Source of the DNA: Polaribacter vadi
GTDB taxonomy: Bacteria > Bacteroidota > Bacteroidia > Flavobacteriales > Flavobacteriaceae
Reading direction: 5' to 3'
Assembly (NCBI RefSeq): GCF_018861005.1
Contig: NZ_JAHKQL010000002.1
Location: forward strand, 186,001-250,000
Length of the DNA stretch: 64,000 nucleotides
Positions within the stretch are counted from its first letter, which is position 1, and each line of letters starts with the position of its first letter. This document shows, piece after piece, positions 26,559-33,141 of this stretch. The position numbers and the translations under genes were made by a program. Below the pieces are notes generated by a model, which saw only the letters and a list, made by a program, of their open reading frames with translations, was not told the DNA's origin and made no database searches.

Positions 26559-26562
26559 TCTG

Positions 26563-26638
26563 CAAAGATAAACAATATCTTAGATATATAGCAATATTAC
26601 ACTTAACCAAACCAAACATTTAACATCATTTTAAGACA
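26563..26638 (-). promoter_or_regulatory. Promoter and direct repeats of unit B
   Basis: -7 box TATCTTTG (26563-26570). The distal repeat TGTCTTAAAATG (GACA at 26635) is well conserved; the proximal repeat TGTTTGGTTTGG (AACA at 26615, 20 bp away) is degenerate. The gap of 44 nt to the box is retained. The distal repeat directly abuts the terminator of unit C. Confidence 0.55.
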
Positions 26639-26699
26639 AAAAAAAAGAACCAACATATAATGCTGACTCTTTTTTCTACAGCCTTCCCCCAAAGTCTGT
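26638..26699 (-). ncRNA. Array small RNA unit C
   Basis: The 5' hairpin (26678-26699) is identical to unit A, with a TGGGGG loop. The terminator stem (26647-26669, GAGTCAGCAT/ATGTTGGTTC) contains three G-U or U-G pairs that would be three A-C mismatches on the plus strand, the clearest sign that the minus strand is transcribed. Nine T follow. Confidence 0.7.
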
Positions 26700-26703
26700 C
26701 TTA

Positions 26704-26780
26704 CAAAAATAGAGAGAAAAAGTTTAATTTATAGAAATATTGATTAACTATAACAGACAACTTAATATCAATTTAAGACA
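26704..26780 (-). promoter_or_regulatory. Promoter and direct repeats of unit C
   Basis: -7 box TATTTTTG (26704-26711). The repeats TGTCTGTTATAG and TGTCTTAAATTG have GACA at 26756 and 26777, 21 bp apart, and the proximal one is 44 nt from the box. The distal repeat is followed by AAAAAAGGAAC, apparently the start of a lost terminator. Confidence 0.6.
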
Positions 26781-26837
26781 AAAAAGGAACAAAAAAATAA
26801 ATTATTATTATCAGAAAGTAGTATTTAAAAATTTATT

Positions 26838-26899
26838 AAAAAAAAAGATCCACATAAAAATGTAGATCTTTTTCATTACAGCCTTGCCCCAAAGTCTGC
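26838..26899 (-). ncRNA. Array small RNA unit D (variant loop)
   Basis: The 5' hairpin (26878-26899) has arms GCAGACTT/AAGGCTGT (a G-U closing pair) and a TGGGGC loop, the only loop that departs from TGGGGG. The terminator stem is different in sequence (GATCTACAT/ATGTGGATC, 26847-26868) yet fully paired with one U-G, and is followed by nine T. Confidence 0.65.
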
Positions 26900-26903
26900 A
26901 TTT

Positions 26904-26980
26904 CAAATATAAACAGATATAGATTTATAAACTAAAAATAACACAAACGATTAAAGACAGAATAACATCAATTTAGGACA
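26904..26980 (-). promoter_or_regulatory. Promoter and direct repeats of unit D
   Basis: -7 box TATATTTG (26904-26911). The repeats TGTCTTTAATCG and TGTCCTAAATTG have GACA at 26956 and 26977, 21 bp apart, with 44 nt to the box. The distal repeat abuts the terminator of unit E. Confidence 0.6.
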
Positions 26981-27046
26981 AAAAAAAAGAACCAACTTAA
27001 AAAAGTAGGTTCTTTTATTTGTATACACTTCCCCCAAAGTATATAC
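26980..27046 (-). ncRNA. Array small RNA unit E (divergent stem)
   Basis: The 5' hairpin (27021-27046) keeps the TGGGGG loop and the CTT/AAG neck, but the lower stem is replaced by GTATATA/TGTATAC, fully paired with one U-G. This compensated change is strong evidence for a selected RNA fold. The terminator stem GAACCTACTT/AAGTTGGTTC (26989-27012) has one mismatch and is followed by about nine T. Confidence 0.7.
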
Positions 27047-27047
27047 T

Positions 27048-27123
27048 CAAATATATAAAATTTTCAAACTTTAGATAAACAACTTAATAAACCATAAAAG
27101 ACATTTAATGACTATTTAAGACA
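27048..27123 (-). promoter_or_regulatory. Promoter and direct repeats of unit E
   Basis: -7 box TATATTTG (27048-27055). The repeats TGTCTTTTATGG and TGTCTTAAATAG have GACA at 27100 and 27120 (20 bp apart), with 44 nt from the box to the proximal core. Confidence 0.6.
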
Positions 27124-27407
27124 GAATTTTAATTAAACCTTAAAAATAAGATAAAAAAAAGATGTTTTTTTTTATTACGAAATTATTTAAAGTACCTACT
27201 TATTTCATTAAAATTTAACAAATAACACTTTTTGAATGGCAAATTTTGTTTAATACATAAATTTTACCTAAAAAAAAGAAAAATAAAAAAATAATATAGA
27301 TCGCATTAAGTAAGATAAATAATAAAATTGAGTCATTTTTTATATTTTCGCCAAAAAATTGCTAAACAAAAAAATGGAATTGGGGTCTAATTTAAAAATA
27401 AAAACAA

Positions 27408-27440
27408 CCATTAAGGACAAGAAAAAATCGATTTTAGACA
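27408..27440. promoter_or_regulatory. Sixth direct-repeat pair, upstream of the receiver-AraC gene
   Basis: On the minus strand the repeats read TGTCCTTAATGG and TGTCTAAAATCG, with GACA at 27416 and 27437, 21 bp apart. They match the array consensus, but no -7 box or RNA hairpin lies 44 nt downstream on that strand. The pair ends 63 nt before the regulator ATG, so autoregulation is likely. Confidence 0.55.
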
Positions 27441-27503
27441 ACTATATTTATTTTATAAAATTCTCAACAAATATTTATTTTTAAATCTTTAATATTGGTT
27501 AGA

Positions 27504-28205
27504 ATGAAAACTAAAATTTTACTTGTTGACGATTCAAAAGATTCAAGAGTTTATGTTTCTAGTATTTTAAAAGATTATGAAATAATAGAAGCAAAAAGCG
27601 GTAAAGAAGCTTTGCATATTATAGGTAATAACAATATTGATTTGTTAATTACAGATTATAATATGCCAGAAATGGATGGATTTGATTTAGTTTCTAACAT
27701 AAAAAAAGGCGACAACGAATTCCCAATAATAATAATTACCAACTTAACTTCTTTAGATAAAAAGAAAAAAATGCTAAGATTAGGTATAGACAATTATATC
27801 TATAAACCGTTTTTTAAAGAAGAACTCATAAGCGTTATTGAAAGGGCTATTGTTTATCATAAAACAGTACTTTCTTCTAAAAGTAATCTAGATCTTAAAG
27901 TTAAAGATCAGTACGAAGAATTTAAATCTAAATTAGAAAGAATTTTATATGATAATGTAGACAATTTTAATTTTTCTGTAGAAACTATAGCAAAAGAATT
28001 TAAAATATCTACAAAGACTTTAACAAGAAGAACCAAAGCAATATTTGGCCAAACACCAAATCAACTTTTAATAGAATGTAGATTAAATGTTGCCCAAGAA
28101 ATATTATCTAAAAACCCTAGAATTAGCCTTAAAGAAACAGCAAAAAAAGTTGGCCTTAAAAACACTACTTACTTAAAAAATAGACTGAATAAAAAGTTTA
28201 AATAA
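27504..28205 (+). CDS. Response regulator with AraC-type output domain
   Basis: A 233-residue protein. The receiver (about 1-120) has ILLVDDSKD at the start, phosphoacceptor D51 in LLITDYNMPEMDGF and Lys in YIYKPF. A short linker and a C-terminal AraC HTH follow (about 150-233: FSVETIAKEFKISTKTLTRR, then QEILSKNPRISLKETAKKVG). The ATG at 27504 is preferred to the TTG at 27495. It lies next to the RNA array with a matching repeat pair in its own leader. Direct repeats about two helical turns apart are the kind of site used by AraC family proteins, so it is the best candidate regulator of the array. Confidence 0.88.
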   Translation: MKTKILLVDDSKDSRVYVSSILKDYEIIEAKSGKEALHIIGNNNIDLLITDYNMPEMDGFDLVSNIKKGDNEFPIIIITNLTSLDKKKKMLRLGIDNYIYKPFFKEELISVIERAIVYHKTVLSSKSNLDLKVKDQYEEFKSKLERILYDNVDNFNFSVETIAKEFKISTKTLTRRTKAIFGQTPNQLLIECRLNVAQEILSKNPRISLKETAKKVGLKNTTYLKNRLNKKFK

Positions 28206-28213
28206 AAAAACAT

Positions 28214-29254
28214 TTATTTATTCTTCTCTAAAATCTTTGCCATTCTATTATGAAAAATTTGCATTAAATTGTATTCATAACCATCAAACTTGGTGGTATT
28301 CATAAACTGAATAATTACTGCATCTGATTCTTTATGATATTTTGCCAAACTTTGATAACCTGGAATTAACCCTCCATGTTCGTATTCATACAAACCATCG
28401 TAAATTTCTTTCTCATTTTCTGTAAATAAAGTTCCGTTATTTAAAGCTCTTAAAAAAACACCAACATCTTTTGCTGTAGCAATCATACTATCGTAATTTA
28501 CGGTTTTAATATCTTCTTCTACCCCAACATAATAACCACTCATTAAATCATCCATATTAATATCATTAATAGATTTAAAGGTATTTTTAAGTTGTAAAGG
28601 ATCTAAAATTACTTGTTTAAAATAATCAAATTCATGATCATTTTTTGTTATTTTTCTGATGATATTATTAATTAATAAGTAATTGGTATTGCAATACTCA
28701 TAATCTTCATTGGGTTTAAAATTTGCAGGTTGGTCTAAAATTAACTCCAAACATTTTTGCCTATCCAAATCTGTTCTATTCCAAAAATTAGGTGTGTTTG
28801 TAAAACTAGGAATTCCACTTCTATGTGCAACCAACATTCTTAATGTAATTTGGTCTGCGTATGCTATTCTATCTTTTAATTCTGGAAAAAAGTTAGCCAA
28901 ACTAGCATCTAAAGATAATTGTTTGCTATTTGCTAATTTTGTTATTGCAACTGCATTATAAAGCTTACTTATACTTGCTATTTTAAATAACGCATCTGGT
29001 TTTGCTGCAATTTTATTATGTTTATCATGCCAACCAGCAGTGTATGTTATAGGTAGATTTCCTTTTTTATCAACATAAACTATCATGCCATCAAAACCAT
29101 AATTTGTAACTGCCTCAACTTGTTCTTGCATGGTAGTTGGTAATGGCATAATCCAAGCTTTTACAATTATCCAAGGCACAAAATAAAGTGATGAAATAGA
29201 TACCAAAATAAATAAAATACGAGCTATTTGTTTTATACGATTCTTTGTTGACAT
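28214..29254 (-). CDS. Serine hydrolase, class C beta-lactamase family
   Basis: A 346-residue protein with an N-terminal membrane anchor or uncleaved signal (residues about 10-35). The active-site SxxK is SISK (S94, K97) and the YxN motif is YCN (Y187, N189), placing it in the beta-lactamase/DD-peptidase-like esterase family. The C-terminal HGGLIPGY carries the KTG-equivalent HGG box. It is envelope-located. Its 3' end converges with the receiver-AraC gene at 8 nt. The substrate could be a peptidoglycan peptide, a D-amino-acid peptide or an ester. Confidence 0.85.
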   Translation of the reverse strand: MSTKNRIKQIARILFILVSISSLYFVPWIIVKAWIMPLPTTMQEQVEAVTNYGFDGMIVYVDKKGNLPITYTAGWHDKHNKIAAKPDALFKIASISKLYNAVAITKLANSKQLSLDASLANFFPELKDRIAYADQITLRMLVAHRSGIPSFTNTPNFWNRTDLDRQKCLELILDQPANFKPNEDYEYCNTNYLLINNIIRKITKNDHEFDYFKQVILDPLQLKNTFKSINDINMDDLMSGYYVGVEEDIKTVNYDSMIATAKDVGVFLRALNNGTLFTENEKEIYDGLYEYEHGGLIPGYQSLAKYHKESDAVIIQFMNTTKFDGYEYNLMQIFHNRMAKILEKNK

Positions 29255-29402
29255 TTTTTAGTTTGATTAGTTAATTATTAGAAACCTTTTGCAAAGTTTA
29301 AAAAAAACGAAAACTTCTAAAATTAATAGACAACAAATTGTAAATAATTGCTACACAATTGTAGTTTTCTCTTTTTTTCAATAAAGGATACTAAAATAAA
29401 GA

Positions 29403-30260
29403 TTAGATTTCTCCTTTTAAAATATTTTTTTCAATCAATATAAAATCCTTATTACTAGGTACGTGTTTAGATTTTGAAAACAACACAATTTCTTTTAAAG
29501 AAGGAAAAACTTTCTTTGCCCTTTTTATCATCTTTTTACCTGGAAACATGATATCATTTTCTGATGCAAATAAAGTTATTGATGTTTTTATAAGATTGGC
29601 TTTCTGTGCTGATATTATTGGTAAAGGAGAAAAATCCATATTACAATTCAAAAAAGTAGCTCCCATAAACGTTTCAGCAAAATCATCATATTCTGTAAAA
29701 AGAGCATTTATTACTTTTTTAAGATATTTGTTATTACTACTTTTTATGTACTTTTTTAATGGTATAAACATTTTAAACAAACCTTTAATTGGATTGCCAT
29801 TTACAATATAAACTGGTGCTATTAAAAAAACTTTTTTAATAGATGTTTCATTAAATTCTAAAGCTTTTAAACTGATAAAACCTCCAAAAGAAAAACCTAC
29901 TAAAGTAACCTGAGTAATTCTTAATTTTATAATAACTTCTATTAACCATTTGCCATAATCTGGGGTTTTCATATCCAATCTATTTTCTGCACTTTTATTT
30001 GGTTGTGCCAAAACATCAATGGCATAAACACAATATTTTGATGCTAAATTGGGGAAAGATTCTAAAATTAAAGGTGCACAACCTCCTGTTCCATGAATTA
30101 ACATTAATGGTGGTAAACTAACATCACCAACTATAATTAAATTTGTTTTTCCAAACTTAGTTTCTACTAATTTTTCTGTATAATCTATCTGTAATGCTTT
30201 TAACTTTTTACTGTAAAGTGATAGTATTTTTTCTTTACCAGATTGTGATTTAAAAAACAT
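29403..30260 (-). CDS. Alpha/beta hydrolase
   Basis: A 285-residue cytoplasmic hydrolase with oxyanion HGTGG (about 56-60), nucleophile elbow GFSFGG (S124) and C-terminal catalytic His in SKSKHVPS. It is similar in layout to the protein at 37415-38284, so the two are paralogues. It is 28 nt downstream of the zinc-binding-type oxidoreductase gene and probably co-transcribed with it from the operator-bearing promoter at 31269-31319. Confidence 0.87.
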   Translation of the reverse strand: MFFKSQSGKEKILSLYSKKLKALQIDYTEKLVETKFGKTNLIIVGDVSLPPLMLIHGTGGCAPLILESFPNLASKYCVYAIDVLAQPNKSAENRLDMKTPDYGKWLIEVIIKLRITQVTLVGFSFGGFISLKALEFNETSIKKVFLIAPVYIVNGNPIKGLFKMFIPLKKYIKSSNNKYLKKVINALFTEYDDFAETFMGATFLNCNMDFSPLPIISAQKANLIKTSITLFASENDIMFPGKKMIKRAKKVFPSLKEIVLFSKSKHVPSNKDFILIEKNILKGEI

Positions 30261-30288
30261 AGTATTATTATTTTTTGGTTGATGTAAA

Positions 30289-31251
30289 TTATGAATTTAG
30301 AATAGCAATATTACCTACTTTACGTTCGCTATTTATATAAGAGTGTGCTGCTACAATGTCTTTTAACTTGTAAGTTTTATCGATAACAGTTTCCATTTTA
30401 CCTTGTTTAAAAAACGGAATTAGCTCGCTTAACAAGCGTTTTAAATCTTTTGTTTTTCTAATACCTGTTGCAGAAAATTTTACTTTTTTAGGTTTAAAAA
30501 TAGAAAACCATAAAGTTTCGCAATTCAAAACTGGAGACATAAATATACCGTTTTTTTTAAGCACTTTTTTACATTTTTTATAAGACGATTTTCCTATAGT
30601 ATCATAAATAATATCATATAAATTATCTTCTTTTGTAAAATCTTGTTTTTTATAATCTATTACAGAATCCGCTCCTAAATTTTTAACTAACTCTTTATTT
30701 TTACCACTGCAAACAGCTGTTACTTTTGCACCCATCTGTTTTGCAAGCTGAACAGCAGCAGTACCTAAACTACCAGAAGCACCGTTTATTAAAATATGCT
30801 GACCTTCTTTTACATTTGCTATATCTTTTAAAAAACTGTAAGAGGTTAAAAATCCATCACAAATAGGTGCTGCTTCTGAATGTGAAATATTTTTTGGCTT
30901 TTTAGCAATAATTAAGTCTTCTGAAATACATAAATATTCTGCATTTGTACCACTGTCAAATAATAATTCTCCAAATACCTCATCCTTAATTTTAAACTTT
31001 GTTACATCACTTCCTTTTTCTTCTACTTCACCAGAAAAACCTGTACCTAAAGATGTATTTTTGGGCTTAAAAACCCCAAGAAATAATCTTCCAAACTTGG
31101 GAGATCCCTCTCTAATTAACGTATCTGCTCTTGTTGCAGAAGATGCCAAAATTTTTACTAAAATTTCATTTGCTTTAGGTATTGGTTTTTCTTGGCTCGT
31201 AAACTCAAGAACTTCTGGACCTCCGTATTTTTTATAAACTGCTCTTATCAT
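30289..31251 (-). CDS. NAD(P)-dependent MDR-family oxidoreductase
   Basis: A 320-residue medium-chain dehydrogenase/reductase of the quinone oxidoreductase type. The N-terminal GroES-like half starts MIRAVYKKYGGPEVLEF, and the Rossmann half has ILINGASGSLGTAAVQLAKQ (about 146-165). The Cys/His zinc ligands of alcohol dehydrogenases are absent, so it is probably zinc-independent. It heads a two-gene operon with the alpha/beta hydrolase. Its promoter carries the 22-bp palindrome shared by four promoters of this cluster. Confidence 0.87.
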   Translation of the reverse strand: MIRAVYKKYGGPEVLEFTSQEKPIPKANEILVKILASSATRADTLIREGSPKFGRLFLGVFKPKNTSLGTGFSGEVEEKGSDVTKFKIKDEVFGELLFDSGTNAEYLCISEDLIIAKKPKNISHSEAAPICDGFLTSYSFLKDIANVKEGQHILINGASGSLGTAAVQLAKQMGAKVTAVCSGKNKELVKNLGADSVIDYKKQDFTKEDNLYDIIYDTIGKSSYKKCKKVLKKNGIFMSPVLNCETLWFSIFKPKKVKFSATGIRKTKDLKRLLSELIPFFKQGKMETVIDKTYKLKDIVAAHSYINSERKVGNIAILNS

Positions 31252-31268
31252 AATTTTTATATTTACAG

Positions 31269-31319
31269 CAAAGTTGTTGATTATTTGACTATTAGAAGTT
31301 CTATTTTAAGAATTAGAAC
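31269..31319 (-). promoter_or_regulatory. Shared palindromic operator plus -7 box (oxidoreductase promoter)
   Basis: The palindrome has arms GTTCTA/TTAGAAC in a 22-bp frame (31298-31319), then exactly 21 nt, then the -7-like box CAACTTTG (31269-31276). This is the same geometry as at three other promoters of the cluster. It overlaps the 3' end of the preceding lipoprotein gene. Confidence 0.6.
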
Positions 31320-32219
31320 TTATTTATAAAAATATTCGTAAACAACAGGTGGAGCACCTACATAACTTTCTTCCATTTTTATAGGATAGTTTTCAGAATT
31401 ATAGGTAAAAGTTCTTTCTAATAAATTAGAATAACAAAGGGTACAACTTTTATCGACTAACAAAACTGGATTATTCTTTAAATATGGGAAATCGAATTGA
31501 TCGAACCTAAAAAATATATCTATTCCTTGAAATGCTGAATCTGAAAAATATTCTATAAATTTTTGTATATAAGACGAATTAAATTGTTGATTAAAAGGAT
31601 TAGGGTTAGCATCATACTCAACTTCATAATCTCTTATTAAGGTATTTGACTCATCAAAATCTTTAGCTCTAATAAGGTTTCCATTTGTATCATAATCAAA
31701 TAATGAATAATTATCTTCACGTTCAATTTTGGTAACTAATCCATCTGAATTTGTTTCTAAAATTAAGGTAGTATTTTCTTCTTTATTGATAGTTCCTGTT
31801 ATTGTAATTCTATCATCATAAGAAAGTGTGTAATCGTGTAAATAAGAATTTGTAGTTTTATAGGCTATAATTTTGCCATCTTCATTATATGTGTATTCAT
31901 ATTTTAGGCTATTACTATCGTTAACAACCTCATCTATGTTATTACCACAACTATAGCTAAATTTTCTATAAATACTATAATCAAAAGTATATTCATTTTT
32001 TTCTTCTAGTAAGTTATATTCATTGTACGAATATTCATAACTTCTTGTAGTAGGTAGGTTTCCTGGATGTGTTGTTTGTAATTTTTCTATAAATTTATCA
32101 ACCTGAATAATACTATTACCAATTGTACAAACTTCATTTGTATCTGACTCTTCCTCAGAACAGGAAATAAAGAATAATAAGATGATAGCTTTTATTGTTA
32201 TAAAAGATGCTTTTTTCAT
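31320..32219 (-). CDS. Lipoprotein with YD-repeat-like segments
   Basis: A 299-residue predicted lipoprotein (lipobox LLFFISC, Cys20). The mature part is rich in Tyr/Asp/Asn with RHS/YD-like strands (for example YEYSYNEYNLLEE, YEYTYNEDGKIIAYK, FDYDTNGNLI), as in DUF4595-type or YD-repeat lipoproteins of Bacteroidota. Function is unknown; it is probably an outer-membrane surface or periplasmic protein. The promoter carries the shared palindrome (32278-32299). Confidence 0.7.
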   Translation of the reverse strand: MKKASFITIKAIILLFFISCSEEESDTNEVCTIGNSIIQVDKFIEKLQTTHPGNLPTTRSYEYSYNEYNLLEEKNEYTFDYSIYRKFSYSCGNNIDEVVNDSNSLKYEYTYNEDGKIIAYKTTNSYLHDYTLSYDDRITITGTINKEENTTLILETNSDGLVTKIEREDNYSLFDYDTNGNLIRAKDFDESNTLIRDYEVEYDANPNPFNQQFNSSYIQKFIEYFSDSAFQGIDIFFRFDQFDFPYLKNNPVLLVDKSCTLCYSNLLERTFTYNSENYPIKMEESYVGAPPVVYEYFYK

Positions 32220-32248
32220 TTTTTTATTTATATGATTTAAGATTTAAT

Positions 32249-32299
32249 CAAAATTAAACTTGTGTAGTTTATATATAGTTCTGTTTTTAAAATCCGAAC
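32249..32299 (-). promoter_or_regulatory. Shared palindromic operator plus -7 box (lipoprotein promoter)
   Basis: The site GTTCTG-N12-GAAC (32278-32299) is separated by exactly 21 nt from the box TTAATTTG (32249-32256). Confidence 0.6.
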
Positions 32300-32392
32300 T
32301 AAATTGAGGTTAGAATTACTGTAGTATTGAATTCAATTTCTTTATGAACCAAATTCTTAGTTCAATTTAAAAGTGTAATATTAATTGTGTTT

Positions 32393-32956
32393 TTATGTTT
32401 TAATATTTTTGAAATAATTAATGCCCACTGTAATTAAAATAATTAATAACAGAACAAAAAAGATGGTAGTTGCAAAACTTTTAATAATTGAAAAAATGTT
32501 AGTTGTGCTCACCAAAACTTCTGTTAAGTTTTGATAATTGTTTAGCATAATTATTATACCAAAATTTTCAAAATAATCTGCTATACCAGCTAAAAGAGGC
32601 AACAAACACAAATATTTATAAGTTGAGTTAAGTTTGTTTATTTTTTTAAGAAAGTATGCCATTATTAGACTATAAGAAACCCCAAAAAATAAAGGGTAAA
32701 TCATATCAACAGGTATTTGATTGGTTAAATATATTTTTCTTCCTTTGGTTCCTAAAGTGTTTAATAAATTATTTACATAATCAAAGCTATATCCTGTTGG
32801 CATCATATCTAACAATTTCATTCCGTCAGAAAAAATCATTGTATTTGGTATTGTAACCATTAACATGAAAGCATAAATTAAGTTGGTCAGTATAAAAAGT
32901 AGCAAAACCTTTTTTCCTGATCCGTTTCTTTCAATAAATTTGGTTAATTGATTCAT
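32393..32956 (-). CDS. Hypothetical integral membrane protein
   Basis: A 187-residue protein with about four hydrophobic segments (residues about 17-37, 80-105, 110-135 and 155-180) and a polar loop after the first that contains a YSFDYVNNLLNTLG region. I do not recognise a family. It is monocistronic, flanked by longer intergenic gaps. It appears to lack the cluster operator. Confidence 0.65.
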   Translation of the reverse strand: MNQLTKFIERNGSGKKVLLLFILTNLIYAFMLMVTIPNTMIFSDGMKLLDMMPTGYSFDYVNNLLNTLGTKGRKIYLTNQIPVDMIYPLFFGVSYSLIMAYFLKKINKLNSTYKYLCLLPLLAGIADYFENFGIIIMLNNYQNLTEVLVSTTNIFSIIKSFATTIFFVLLLIILITVGINYFKNIKT

Positions 32957-33141
32957 TTCTAAGTCTATTTAAAAGTTATACTCAATAATTAATGACTACT
33001 AATTAGTAGTTTTATTAAGACTTTTTCTATTAGGAAATGTTACATCAATTTAATTTTTAAAGTTTAATTTTTCTAACCGAAAATCAATAAACTAAAAAAT
33101 AGTTGTTTGGAAATTAAAAGGGTTTTGTTTAAAAAAGTAAA

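Noticed and set aside
26307..27123. CRISPR array
   Set aside because: The repeated parts are promoter, hairpin and terminator blocks of unequal spacing (about 125-200 nt), spacers are not unique equal-length sequences, and no cas gene is near.
27341..27350. TATATTTTCG as a plus-strand promoter for the receiver-AraC gene
   Set aside because: It is not an exact TAnnTTTG box, has no TTG at the usual distance and would give a leader of about 145 nt; left undecided.
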